A stretch of 64,000 nucleotides of DNA from positions 3,288,501 to 3,352,500 of the forward strand of contig NZ_FOIP01000001.1 in assembly GCF_900105215.1 (NCBI RefSeq), given 5' to 3'. The DNA comes from Lacrimispora sphenoides (GTDB lineage Bacteria; Bacillota; Clostridia; Lachnospirales; Lachnospiraceae). Below, in pieces: positions 8,037-16,079 of the stretch; the stretch's first letter is position 1; the number at the start of each line of letters is the position of its first letter. The position numbers and the translations under genes were made by a program. The notes beneath the pieces are model-generated. The model did not search any database. It saw nothing but the letters and a program-made list of their open reading frames with translations, and was not told the origin of the DNA.

Positions 8037-9683
8037 ATGTTTATATCAAATGCAGATTTTTACCCAACGCCAGGGCATCTTATTGAAAAGATGCTCTTTT
8101 CTTTGGACTTTAACAGGATCAAAAGTATCTTGGAGCCAGAGGCCGGGAAAGGGGACATAGTAGAAAGATTAAAGGAAAAAGAAAAGTCTATGTCTGACCG
8201 TTGGCAGAAGGTTTCCTTTGACATCGATTGCGTAGAGCAAGACGAAAATTTACGTCATATTCTCAAAGGTAAAGGATATCGGCTTGTACACAATGATTTT
8301 TTAACCTATGAGACTATGAAAGAATATGACCTTATAATCATGAATCCTCCTTTCTCTAATGGCTGTAAGCACCTTTTAAAAGCCTTAGAAATGCAGAAAC
8401 GGAACGGCGGTGCTATTGTTTGTTTACTTAATGCTGAAACGCTTAAAAATCAGTGTAATAATGATCGGATAATGCTTACTAGGCTGTTAGAGGAATACAA
8501 TTCAGATATTGAGTATATAAAAAATGCATTTACCGATGCAGAGCGAAAGACAGGCGTTGAAGTTGCCTTAATAAAGGTGCAGCTTCCAGTGGTCAAAAGA
8601 CAATCATTCATCTTTGACGGACTTAAAAGGGCACAGGAACAAAGAGAGTGTGAACAAGCAGAAAGCGCCTATTTGGCTGAAAATGATTTGTTTAAATCTA
8701 TAGTGGGGCAATACAAATTAGAGGTAGAAGCAGGCATAAAACTGATAAAAGAATACTACGCTATGTATCCTTATATTATGACTTCTTTCGGTAAAGATGA
8801 AAAAACTGGCGAGACAGTTCAGAAGGGCGGATGTATCCTGGATCTTGATTTGTCAATAAATACTGACAAATACAAAAGTGGTTTGTCTGTAAATGGCTAT
8901 ATCCGGGAAGTACGTGGCAAATACTGGACAGCGTTATTCCAAAATGAAAAATTTATTGGGCAGCTCACCGGAAACTTGCGGCAAGATTTTTATAATAGAC
9001 TTGAAGATTTAAAAGACTATGACTTCTCTTTGTATAATATTTATGAATTAAAAATTGAGATGCAGAAGAAAGTAGTGACCGGGATAGAAGATACTATTAT
9101 AGCTTTATTTGATGAACTAAGCCATAAACACTATTGGGATAAAGATACTTCTAGCAACATTCACTATTATAACGGCTGGAAGACAAATAAAAGCTGGTTT
9201 ATTAATGAAAAGGTTATTATTCCATTATCCGGTTGGGATTCAATATGGAACCAATTCAGGATTAACGATTATCAGATTGTAGAGAAGTTGCAAGATATTG
9301 AAAAATGTTTCAACTATCTTGACGGTGGATTAACTGAGGCCATAGATCTAAAGGAAACGTTGGAGTTTTCTCAAGAATATGGAGAAACAAGAAATATCAC
9401 GTTGAAGTATTTCAACATAACATTTTACAAAAAGGGAACTTGTCACATTATATTTACCAATCCTGAACTTTTAAAAAAGTTCAATATTTTTGGATCACAG
9501 AAGAAAGGCTGGCTCCCTCCTTCTTATGGCAAGAAGAAATATAAAGACATGACAGCGGAAGAAAAAACCGTTGTGAACGAATTTGAGGGAGAAAAAGAGT
9601 ATGCCAAGGTAATGAATAACACAAAGTATTATTTGTTTGATGGAGACAGAAGCATGAACTTGCTAGAAGATAAAACAGCATAA
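8037..9683 (+). CDS. Adenine-specific DNA methyltransferase-like protein (DUF4942 type)
   Basis: The protein has 548 residues. ATG 8037 is preferred over 8031 because AGGAG at 8023-8027 is then 9 bases away. Residues about 30-45 carry the SAM-binding motif (ILEPEAGKGDIVE) and residues about 105-112 the catalytic NPPF motif (IIMNPPFSNG), the arrangement of N6-adenine methyltransferases. The long C-terminal part resembles the DUF4942 region found on phage and plasmid methyltransferases. It would modify phage or element DNA to escape restriction. No cognate nuclease is adjacent, so it is an orphan enzyme. Confidence 0.8.
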   Translation: MFISNADFYPTPGHLIEKMLFSLDFNRIKSILEPEAGKGDIVERLKEKEKSMSDRWQKVSFDIDCVEQDENLRHILKGKGYRLVHNDFLTYETMKEYDLIIMNPPFSNGCKHLLKALEMQKRNGGAIVCLLNAETLKNQCNNDRIMLTRLLEEYNSDIEYIKNAFTDAERKTGVEVALIKVQLPVVKRQSFIFDGLKRAQEQRECEQAESAYLAENDLFKSIVGQYKLEVEAGIKLIKEYYAMYPYIMTSFGKDEKTGETVQKGGCILDLDLSINTDKYKSGLSVNGYIREVRGKYWTALFQNEKFIGQLTGNLRQDFYNRLEDLKDYDFSLYNIYELKIEMQKKVVTGIEDTIIALFDELSHKHYWDKDTSSNIHYYNGWKTNKSWFINEKVIIPLSGWDSIWNQFRINDYQIVEKLQDIEKCFNYLDGGLTEAIDLKETLEFSQEYGETRNITLKYFNITFYKKGTCHIIFTNPELLKKFNIFGSQKKGWLPPSYGKKKYKDMTAEEKTVVNEFEGEKEYAKVMNNTKYYLFDGDRSMNLLEDKTA

Positions 9684-9728
9684 AGAAATGAAAAGTAAGT
9701 TTCATTTGAGGATTGGAGGCCCAATAAT

Positions 9729-10034
9729 ATGGAAGTAAACAACTTATCACAGTTAAAGAAAACAATCGCAGAGGGTAAAGAATTTATCATTAAAGACCAT
9801 AGAATAAAGGAATTTATAGGACAGAGGCGTAAAGGCAACGTAATACAGACCAATGCAGTATATTTGGTTGTTCCTGGCGAACCTGACAACAAAGTGTCTC
9901 AGGCAAATGGAAAGCGTGGTAGCTTCCTAGAATATGGTAAAGCTTCAGCGTGGGAATTCAATAATAGTTTGTGTACACTTTATAACGGAGAACATAAACC
10001 GGAAAATCTGGTGATGTCCTTCGTTTTTGAATGA
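9729..10034 (+). CDS. Hypothetical protein, 101 residues
   Basis: ATG 9729 follows TTGGAGGCCC. It begins MEVNNLSQLKKTIAEGKEF; the middle contains basic residues (GQRRKGNVIQT). No recognised family; operon partner of the methyltransferase. Confidence 0.7.
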   Translation: MEVNNLSQLKKTIAEGKEFIIKDHRIKEFIGQRRKGNVIQTNAVYLVVPGEPDNKVSQANGKRGSFLEYGKASAWEFNNSLCTLYNGEHKPENLVMSFVFE

Positions 10035-10048
10035 TTGGAGGAATTAGA

Positions 10049-10525
10049 ATGATAAAATATAAAATGACAATTAATACAGACAAATATGTTTGTAGAAGAT
10101 GCAGTAAGAAGAATTGGGAACCAGGTACAAGGAACGATTATATGCTTGCCATTAATGGTATTACAAGAACATTAAACAGTATGAAAGAGGTAATGTGGCA
10201 ATTAGAATTATTTCGCGGAAATTCGTTTCTTTCTTCTGAATATGACGAAGAAAAGAACAAAGAAGAGAACTTTCACTTGTCGGATAAATATGTTGCATTT
10301 TTGAAAAAGAATACAATAACATATCATGATAGATTGTGCGGATTTGATAGAACACAATATTTGTCAGGATACGGGTGGATGCAAGGCTATTTTTGCATAG
10401 GCAATGTTTTGAGGGAATTAAAAGAAAATGGATCAGTTAAAGTACCTTTTGAATGGCTTTATGATATGAGGCAGTACTATAAAGGTATGAATGGTTGTTA
10501 TATGGAAATTAAAAGAGTCAGTTAA
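10049..10525 (+). CDS. Hypothetical protein, 158 residues
   Basis: ATG 10049 is taken because TTGGAGG lies just ahead; an upstream in-frame ATG at 10031 overlaps the preceding stop. An N-terminal CRRCSKKNW segment may bind metal. Aromatic-rich C terminus. Function unknown. Confidence 0.65.
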   Translation: MIKYKMTINTDKYVCRRCSKKNWEPGTRNDYMLAINGITRTLNSMKEVMWQLELFRGNSFLSSEYDEEKNKEENFHLSDKYVAFLKKNTITYHDRLCGFDRTQYLSGYGWMQGYFCIGNVLRELKENGSVKVPFEWLYDMRQYYKGMNGCYMEIKRVS

Positions 10526-10574
10526 AAGACGAATCAGGTTAAAAACGCAATTTCAAGTGAAGATGGAGGAAAAT

Positions 10575-10859
10575 ATGGTTAATATGAATATGAAAATTTT
10601 AGATGTAACTCATGCTGTGTTAGATTACCGGGCATATATTATTTCTGATAACATAGTGACGAATAAAATTGATATGTCTAAATTCGATAAAGATAAATTG
10701 ACATTTGAATATTATTGTTCTTTACCGCTTCCTGATGGGATGAATAAGAACCACTCTGATTTTCAGAGAATTTTAAACTATAAGAATTGGGAACGGCTTA
10801 CAGAATTAGACAATACAGAAGAAAAGGACTTGTGTCGTTATGTTTGGAAAATTGAATGA
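10575..10859 (+). CDS. Hypothetical protein, 94 residues
   Basis: ATG 10575 follows GATGGAGGAAA. It begins MVNMNMKILDVTHAVLDYR. Unknown; part of the early operon. Confidence 0.65.
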   Translation: MVNMNMKILDVTHAVLDYRAYIISDNIVTNKIDMSKFDKDKLTFEYYCSLPLPDGMNKNHSDFQRILNYKNWERLTELDNTEEKDLCRYVWKIE

Positions 10860-10891
10860 TGTCTTTCATTAGAAATCTGGAGGTTGATTTT

Positions 10892-11128
10892 ATGAAAAGA
10901 AAAACATATAACAATGTCCTTAAAGCTGGAAATCTTATTCAGAAAAAAGGATATGACGAAAAAGAAGCATTGGAACTTGCAGTAAGATTATTTGATAATT
11001 TACCAAAAGGGAAGGACGTTGAATTTATAATTGATAAGGTAGCGACTAAAGAAAAGTGGTTAGATGATCAACGGAAATATGGATATTTATTTCAGGGTGG
11101 TATGAAAAGTTATCCATCTGGATATTAG
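10892..11128 (+). CDS. Hypothetical protein, 78 residues
   Basis: ATG 10892 follows CTGGAGGTTG. Basic N terminus (MKRKTYNNVLKAGNL), helical, ends GGMKSYPSGY. Unknown. Confidence 0.65.
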   Translation: MKRKTYNNVLKAGNLIQKKGYDEKEALELAVRLFDNLPKGKDVEFIIDKVATKEKWLDDQRKYGYLFQGGMKSYPSGY

Positions 11129-11213
11129 GATGAAATGCACGTTTGATGGTGAGCGATCGAAGAATATTTAACCGGTTGCTTTTATTATGCTCAAAATCAA
11201 GAAGGAGATTGTA

Positions 11214-11600
11214 ATGGAGAAGTTTACAAATAAAGATCTGGAAATTATCAGCAATGGTTTATTATGCCTTATTGGGAATGCAGCGAAGGCAAAGGAGCTT
11301 GTGCTTGATAGCGCTTCACTGAATAGCATTGATGAATATATGAGAACTTTACAGGTGCTTAATTCAAAGGTTTGCAGATTTGACAGAAGTGAAGGTTATG
11401 ATAAAACTGAGAAAAATATGCTGAAACATGAGCATGAACCATTATGTTGCCTAAATTGTAGATTTTATGATAAGAACGATCAGATCAATGCTTTTGGTAC
11501 ATGTGAGCCACAAGATGAGGATTTTCATTGTACGTATGAGTGCAACTTATCTCAAGAGGAAATTAAAGAATTGGAAGGCCTCACGGGACACAGTAGATAA
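11214..11600 (+). CDS. Cysteine-rich hypothetical protein, 128 residues
   Basis: ATG 11214 follows AGAAGGAGAT. A helical N terminus is followed at residues about 78-115 by a cysteine-rich part (CCLNCRFYD, then GTCEPQDEDFHC) that could hold zinc. Unknown role. Confidence 0.65.
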   Translation: MEKFTNKDLEIISNGLLCLIGNAAKAKELVLDSASLNSIDEYMRTLQVLNSKVCRFDRSEGYDKTEKNMLKHEHEPLCCLNCRFYDKNDQINAFGTCEPQDEDFHCTYECNLSQEEIKELEGLTGHSR

Positions 11601-11649
11601 CATGAAATACATGATTTAACGGTTTATAGACCAGAAGGGAATTGATAAT

Positions 11650-11850
11650 ATGAAAAAATTATGGGCTAGGCTAGGTGTGATTTTTGAAGTAAACGACGAG
11701 GACTACAAATTGATTGATAAGGCAATGAAAAATAAAGATAATATAAAAGTAAGGGAAATTTTATCAAACAGTAAAAACTATGTTGGTGGAGATAGTTATT
11801 TTCCGTCTGACTGTGAAGACAATCCAAACGAGGAAGAGTATGATTTCTAA
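11650..11850 (+). CDS. Hypothetical protein, 66 residues
   Basis: ATG 11650 behind GAAGGGAATT. Basic start and acidic end (DCEDNPNEEEYDF). Unknown. Confidence 0.6.
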   Translation: MKKLWARLGVIFEVNDEDYKLIDKAMKNKDNIKVREILSNSKNYVGGDSYFPSDCEDNPNEEEYDF

Positions 11851-11901
11851 AATCAAATTGTAAATCGATAGTCTTTTTAAAAAGCCAGAAAGAGGGTAAT
11901 T

Positions 11902-12105
11902 ATGAAAATAAATATTAGAGGTAAAGAAACAAGCAACGGTACATTGGAAAAGGTTAAATTTGACACAGAAAAGAAAGTATATATGACTGGTAAATATAAT
12001 GTTATCGGTGGAGATATTCTCATACAGGCAACGTCAAATAAGGAAGTAAAGGACATTATAAAAGATTTAAAAATACAAGGTTTTCAATTAGTAGATGAAT
12101 TGTAA
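11902..12105 (+). CDS. Hypothetical protein, 67 residues
   Basis: ATG 11902 behind AGAGGGTAA. Beta-rich, begins MKINIRGKETSNGTLEK. Unknown. Confidence 0.6.
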   Translation: MKINIRGKETSNGTLEKVKFDTEKKVYMTGKYNVIGGDILIQATSNKEVKDIIKDLKIQGFQLVDEL

Positions 12106-12135
12106 TAGCAAATCAAAAATAGAATTGAAGGGAGC

Positions 12136-12399
12136 ACGGATTATAAGAAACAATATATCACTTATATCTGTGAAAAGTGTAATAAGGAATCTAGGAACGC
12201 AAACGATATAGAAGAGTGTGAAGCAGGACATTTAGGACTTACGATTGACGAAAAATTAAAGTATGATGCTCTACAAGAAATTGTTAGAAGACGAAGCTAT
12301 ACTGTTAGCGTAACCAAAAATGAAAAGACTGATAAAGAATTTGAAGATGCAATTATTGAAATCCTTGCGTTTGAAAGAAAGCATGGAATAATCAAGTAG
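12136..12399 (+). pseudogene. Zinc-knuckle protein gene without a normal start codon
   Basis: The frame from 12136 codes for a convincing small protein (KKQYITYICEKCNKES, then IEECEAGHLGLTIDEK, ending FERKHGIIK) but no ATG, GTG or TTG precedes it. A ribosome site GAAGGGAG lies at 12127-12134. Eight bases later comes ATA at 12143 in another frame; inserting a single A there would give ATA-AAG-AAA, a start directly before KKQY. Since ATA starts seem common in this element, a one-base deletion that disabled the gene is the simplest reading. Rare initiation at ACG 12136 is the alternative. Confidence 0.5.
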
Positions 12400-12465
12400 C
12401 TACATGAAAGACAGGTTTCAATCCTATAGTTATCGGTAAGCTTAAACCGTTAGAGAGGTGAGAAT

Positions 12466-12696
12466 ATGGATAGTCATTTAGCAGTACATTTTTATTCATT
12501 GAAAACAGGGGCTTATTGCGGAGAGGGATTTTTAATGCCAAATATGGATTTTTTTGAAACAGTATATGTACCAAAACATTTTCCAGAAGCCATTAAAATA
12601 GATACCAATAAATACAAAATTGATGATGGACAATATATTTGTTGTGAACCATCATTTATGGCACACATTTTAAAGGCGAAAGAGAGGGAAATGTAA
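12466..12696 (+). CDS. Hypothetical protein, 76 residues
   Basis: ATG 12466 behind AGAGGTGAG. Begins MDSHLAVHFYSLKTG. Its stop overlaps the next start by one base (TAATG), so the two genes are translationally coupled. Confidence 0.65.
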   Translation: MDSHLAVHFYSLKTGAYCGEGFLMPNMDFFETVYVPKHFPEAIKIDTNKYKIDDGQYICCEPSFMAHILKAKEREM

Positions 12697-13046
12697 TGAT
12701 CAAATGCAGCTATAAATTAAATGATGTATATGTTGATGGTTATGGATATGAACACTATATATCAAATAAGGAATTACTTATAGAAAAGTGTTGTAATCTT
12801 GAAGTAGGGGAAGGCTTTGACTGGAATGAATTTGACGATGGCGAAGTATTAACTAGTTATAGGGTTGATAAAATCGAATGGCACGACTCAGTGGTTATAT
12901 TAATTGGAGGATACGGAGGATTCACATTAAGTTGTTATTGTGAAAGTGAAAAATGTTGTGATAAATATGATATCACTGAAACGATTAAAGAATTTTTCGA
13001 TAACAGAGTTATAGATAGTGATGAAATTATTTTAATTAGTAAATAA
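12696..13046 (+). CDS. Hypothetical protein, 116 residues
   Basis: ATG 12696 coupled to the preceding stop. Acidic; FDWNEFDDGEVLTSYRV in the middle. Four cysteines in a CYCESEKCCDKY segment. Unknown. Confidence 0.65.
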   Translation: MIKCSYKLNDVYVDGYGYEHYISNKELLIEKCCNLEVGEGFDWNEFDDGEVLTSYRVDKIEWHDSVVILIGGYGGFTLSCYCESEKCCDKYDITETIKEFFDNRVIDSDEIILISK

Positions 13047-13056
13047 GGAGGATTCT

Positions 13057-13293
13057 ATGGTAAATACAATCAATGACTATGATAATTCATACAGTTATCA
13101 GCGCCTGAAACGGCGTAAGCAACGTAGAAATACAATCATATGGCAGCGAGTCATGGGAAGCATTTTAATTGTGCTTTCTATTTTTATACCTTATTTACTA
13201 TCAGACCAGGATGGAAACGGTGCTATTGCACTTATAGCGTTAATTATAAGCGTAGTATTATTTACACAAACGGGAGGATATGAGCACAAATGA
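13057..13293 (+). CDS. Small membrane protein, two transmembrane helices
   Basis: ATG 13057 behind AAGGAGGATT. The protein has 78 residues with a basic cytoplasmic stretch (RLKRRKQRRN) and two hydrophobic helices at about residues 32-48 and 55-70. No family recognised; a phage membrane protein such as an exclusion or accessory factor is possible. Confidence 0.65.
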   Translation: MVNTINDYDNSYSYQRLKRRKQRRNTIIWQRVMGSILIVLSIFIPYLLSDQDGNGAIALIALIISVVLFTQTGGYEHK

Positions 13294-13406
13294 AATTTTA
13301 TTATGAACTAGATAAAGATGGGCAAATCAAAATGTCTATAAATGGAAAGTACATAGGTACATTCAGTAATTTCACAGAAATATATGCTTTACATACTCTT
13401 ATTTGA
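13290..13406 (+). CDS. Very small protein, 38 residues
   Basis: ATG 13290 overlaps the stop of the membrane protein and has CGGGAGGATATG upstream. Begins MKFYYELDKDGQIKMS. Supported by the ribosome site and overlap only. Confidence 0.5.
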   Translation: MKFYYELDKDGQIKMSINGKYIGTFSNFTEIYALHTLI

Positions 13407-13411
13407 AAAAT

Positions 13412-13556
13412 ACATAGCCTTGTCGGTGATCTGGAAGGATAGATCGTGCTGCAAAAGTAAACAAGGCATTCCCGGCAGTCTGAAAGTGATTGCTGCTTAC
13501 CACAGATAATTAGTGGTTGACCTGGCGTAAGCCACTAACCGCACATAATTAGCGGT
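13412..13556 (+). ncRNA. Structured leader between 13406 and 13582
   Basis: GCCTTGT (13417-13423) pairs with ACAAGGC (13461-13467), TTAGTGG (13510-13516) with CCACTAA (13532-13538), and CCGC (13539) with GCGG (13552). ATAATTAGTGG and ATAATTAGCGG repeat. It may be a regulatory leader of the next gene; no known riboswitch was recognised. Confidence 0.45.
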
Positions 13557-13581
13557 ATATTATTTATAGGAGGTGTTTCGT

Positions 13582-13773
13582 ATGGAATATAGAGAATTAG
13601 AGCAATGTGAGGATTTTGACAAGCTGGAAGCAGTGTTTGACGATAATATGCTTAACTATTATGAAAAGCAGCTAGAAGGCTATTTGAGCGGATCAGAGGA
13701 GCGGCCGGTGGTTGCTTGTTGGTGGGAAGGTGCCATGAGTACAGAGGACTTTATAGAAATGTATGTATCTTAA
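13582..13773 (+). CDS. Hypothetical acidic protein, 63 residues
   Basis: ATG 13582 behind AGGAGGTG. Begins MEYRELEQCEDFDKLE. It follows the structured leader at 13412-13556. Unknown. Confidence 0.65.
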   Translation: MEYRELEQCEDFDKLEAVFDDNMLNYYEKQLEGYLSGSEERPVVACWWEGAMSTEDFIEMYVS

Positions 13774-13782
13774 TGGAAAAAA

Positions 13783-13834
13783 TTGGTAGTTAATTGTTAA
13801 GGAATAGATTGTATAATTAAGAAAAAACTACCAA
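13783..13834 (+). promoter_or_regulatory. Inverted repeat around a -10 box before 13847
   Basis: TTGGTAGTT (13783-13791) and AACTACCAA (13826-13834) are perfect inverted repeats. TATAAT lies between them at 13812-13817, without a good -35 box. The right arm abuts the ribosome site AAGGAGAAGG, so in RNA the stem would hide it. Either an operator or a translational switch. Confidence 0.6.
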
Positions 13835-13846
13835 GGAGAAGGTGCT

Positions 13847-14290
13847 ATGAGAGTAGTAAGAACACTTGAGTATATTTACAATAAAGATTTAAACAATTAT
13901 CTAGCATTAAAATTTGCTTATGCTTCCAATAAGGGGATGGAAGTGGAAATTGAGCTTACAGAACCAATTATTGATCTACTTATTGAATTTAAGGATTATA
14001 AAAAAATCTTAGACAAGGCATTCAAGTATGCATTTAGAACAGTTAAAAAGTGTGATGAAAAGAAACTAGTTTTTTGCATGTTTTATAATTATGGTCATTT
14101 ATATTTGGCTATAATTTATCCTGCTTTTACTAAAACGGATAGAATGGTATTTGCGAAAGATATTGAAAAAAAGATGTATCGAGTTATAAAAAAATATGAA
14201 AACGTTCATCAACATATTGTAAATGAGAAATCTAAAATTGCACATCAAATAGCAATAGCATGTAACGATCAGGATATAGTTTTTTATTAA
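13847..14290 (+). CDS. Hypothetical protein in its own transcription unit, 147 residues
   Basis: ATG 13847 behind AAGGAGAAGG. The protein is helical with charged residues (NDLNNYLALKFAYASNKG-like start, IVNEKSKIAHQIAIAC near the end). A putative -10 box ahead and an intrinsic terminator behind give it a separate unit inside the early operon, as seen for independently expressed accessory genes. No family recognised. Confidence 0.7.
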   Translation: MRVVRTLEYIYNKDLNNYLALKFAYASNKGMEVEIELTEPIIDLLIEFKDYKKILDKAFKYAFRTVKKCDEKKLVFCMFYNYGHLYLAIIYPAFTKTDRMVFAKDIEKKMYRVIKKYENVHQHIVNEKSKIAHQIAIACNDQDIVFY

Positions 14291-14292
14291 AG

Positions 14293-14315
14293 AGGAACCT
14301 TTGGGCTCCTTTTTT
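14293..14315 (+). terminator. Intrinsic terminator
   Basis: AGGAACC (14293-14299) pairs with GGCTCCT (14304-14310) with one A-C mismatch, followed by TTTTTT. It closes the 13847 gene. Confidence 0.8.
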
Positions 14316-14358
14316 AGTGGGTAAAATTAATATTTTGGTAAGAAGAGGAGAAAATGAT

Positions 14359-14550
14359 ATGAGCATTAAATCTAATAGTAAAAGAAAAGAAGTTATTCGT
14401 TTAATATTGCAGGAAGGTTTTCTTCCACTGAATATGCAAATTATAAGAGAAGATTCAGATTTCAGAGCAGCCATGTACGAGATGATAGCGGAAGGCACGT
14501 TAAGATTTAGGAATTGTGAGGGTGCTGCCGTTGAATTAAATGAGGCGTAG
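14359..14550 (+). CDS. Hypothetical basic protein, 63 residues
   Basis: ATG 14359 behind GAGGAGAAAATG. Begins MSIKSNSKRKEVIRLILQEG. Possibly nucleic-acid binding from its basic N terminus. Unknown. Confidence 0.6.
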   Translation: MSIKSNSKRKEVIRLILQEGFLPLNMQIIREDSDFRAAMYEMIAEGTLRFRNCEGAAVELNEA

Positions 14551-14566
14551 TTGAAAGGAGAAAATA

Positions 14567-14758
14567 ATGAACAAATATAACGTGCAAGTAATATTAAGAC
14601 CTGTAAGGACAGATTTGGGTAGAGGAAGTAGGCGATTAAATATTATATTTGATGCTAAATCAAAAGAAGAAGCAGAAGATTTTGGAAAACAATATTTTGA
14701 AGGATTTTTACGTGATGGCGTTGAAATTATAACTAACGCCACTATCACAACTGGGTAA
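14567..14758 (+). CDS. Hypothetical protein, 63 residues
   Basis: ATG 14567 behind AAAGGAGAAAATA. Begins MNKYNVQVILRPVRTD. Unknown. Confidence 0.6.
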   Translation: MNKYNVQVILRPVRTDLGRGSRRLNIIFDAKSKEEAEDFGKQYFEGFLRDGVEIITNATITTG

Positions 14759-14822
14759 GTGAGATGCTACTGAATCAAAAGATATTCAGTTAAAAGAGAT
14801 ATTTTATAGAAAGGATTAAAAT

Positions 14823-15008
14823 ATGTGCAAAGATTGTTATTTTGTGGATAAAGGGGAAGATGGAAGATTTCTCTGTACGTGTGAATCTAGCGAGAAACTT
14901 TATAAATACGTATCAGATATTTTTGTTTGTGATGAGTATGTAACAAAAATCGCACATGATTATAGGACAATGAATCCATTTGAATTTGCATCAAAGTATT
15001 ATGGATAA
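14823..15008 (+). CDS. Small cysteine-containing protein, 61 residues
   Basis: ATG 14823 behind AAAGGATTAAA. CKDCYF at the start, then CTCES and FVCDEY; the four or five cysteines could bind zinc. Unknown. Confidence 0.6.
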   Translation: MCKDCYFVDKGEDGRFLCTCESSEKLYKYVSDIFVCDEYVTKIAHDYRTMNPFEFASKYYG

Positions 15009-15042
15009 AAACAAGATTTGATCTTGAAGAGAGGTGACTACA

Positions 15043-15270
15043 ATGTCGTTTTATTTTCCGATGATATCAAGCGATATCGAGAGAAAAGAATATAAGCAGA
15101 GGGTAGATGAAAAACTAGAAGATCTTTATGAGGATCTAAAATGGTTGATACATTGGGAAGATACTTTTAATTCAGAGGTTAGTTTTTATAGAGATGAAAA
15201 CATGGTATCTGATTATACATATTTAAAAAATGTAATTGATAAAATATTAAAAAGGAGAATAAAAAAATGA
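15043..15270 (+). CDS. Hypothetical helical protein, 75 residues
   Basis: ATG 15043 behind AGAGGTGAC. Begins MSFYFPMISSDIERKE. Overlaps the next gene by 4 bases (ATGA), so the two are translationally coupled. Confidence 0.6.
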   Translation: MSFYFPMISSDIERKEYKQRVDEKLEDLYEDLKWLIHWEDTFNSEVSFYRDENMVSDYTYLKNVIDKILKRRIKK

Positions 15271-15599
15271 GCAAATTAAGAGTGTGGTGGATTCCACAGA
15301 TAGGTATTAAAGAGACATTTTATATCCCAGTAAACACACCGGAGGAAGGGAAGAAATTTTTAGATGCCTTGGCTGCATATGACGCTTTTCAGTTGCAGAA
15401 TAATGTAAAACCAGATTATTGCAACGTCGGAGGGCTACAGATGTTTGATGAAAGCGAACAGGAATGGAATGATTGGTGCCTAGAGTACTACGATGATGTA
15501 GATGATTATTGTGAATCAAAAGATTGTCAACTAAGAGAAGAGCTGACACGGTTTAATCAGGAATTATTTGAACAAATTGATTGGAACAGATGCAAATAA
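15267..15599 (+). CDS. Superinfection-exclusion-like protein, 110 residues
   Basis: Begins MSKLRVWWIPQIG and contains ALAAYDAFQLQNN and KPDYCNVGGLQMFDE, features I recall from a widespread phage family that is often annotated as superinfection exclusion protein. That label rests on memory of the family name, not on proven function. Acidic C-terminal half. Coupled to the preceding gene by an ATGA overlap. Confidence 0.55.
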   Translation: MSKLRVWWIPQIGIKETFYIPVNTPEEGKKFLDALAAYDAFQLQNNVKPDYCNVGGLQMFDESEQEWNDWCLEYYDDVDDYCESKDCQLREELTRFNQELFEQIDWNRCK

Positions 15600-15630
15600 A
15601 TCCACAATTTAAAGCAGGAAAGGATAACAC

Positions 15631-15870
15631 ATGAATAAGAAATTTTACGAATATTCAAATGCGTCTAGATATCCGACTGTAAATGAAGTTGTATCTCCTC
15701 ATTGTCCTACTGGTGAAGACGATCCTGTTACATTTCTAGCATATGCAGAAGGTAGGAAAGCAGCTTTTTATCTGGCTATGGCTCATATTTACGATGGGAA
15801 GCCTCTACAAAGGTTCTATGGAGAATATAATGGTGAGAATTACCACGGAGAGGTATCGTGTGTAATGTAA
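15631..15870 (+). CDS. Hypothetical protein, 79 residues
   Basis: ATG 15631 behind AGGAAAGGATA. Begins MNKKFYEYSNASRYPT. Unknown. Confidence 0.6.
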   Translation: MNKKFYEYSNASRYPTVNEVVSPHCPTGEDDPVTFLAYAEGRKAAFYLAMAHIYDGKPLQRFYGEYNGENYHGEVSCVM

Positions 15871-15899
15871 ATGAAATCAGGATTTTAAAGGAGGTTTAA

Positions 15900-16043
15900 A
15901 TGAAAATTGGAAAAGTAGACTTATCACCGCTATATGACTACTTGAATGGAAGCCAAATCGAGGGAGAAAGAGTAGTAGTTTATGACAACAGCAACGCTAA
16001 ACATGTGTGGAACTATAGGGGTGGTAAATATATAACCGAATAA
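15900..16043 (+). CDS. Small hypothetical protein, 47 residues
   Basis: ATG 15900 behind AAAGGAGGTTT. Begins MKIGKVDLSPLYDYLNG, ends GGKYITE. The strong ribosome site supports it. Confidence 0.6.
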   Translation: MKIGKVDLSPLYDYLNGSQIEGERVVVYDNSNAKHVWNYRGGKYITE

Positions 16044-16079
16044 ACCGAGATTAGTCGGAATAAATACGGAGGTAAAACA

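Noticed and set aside
13417..13467. tRNA-like pairing GCCTTGT/ACAAGGC
   Set aside because: Seven paired bases like an acceptor stem, but only 37 bases lie between, too few for a tRNA.
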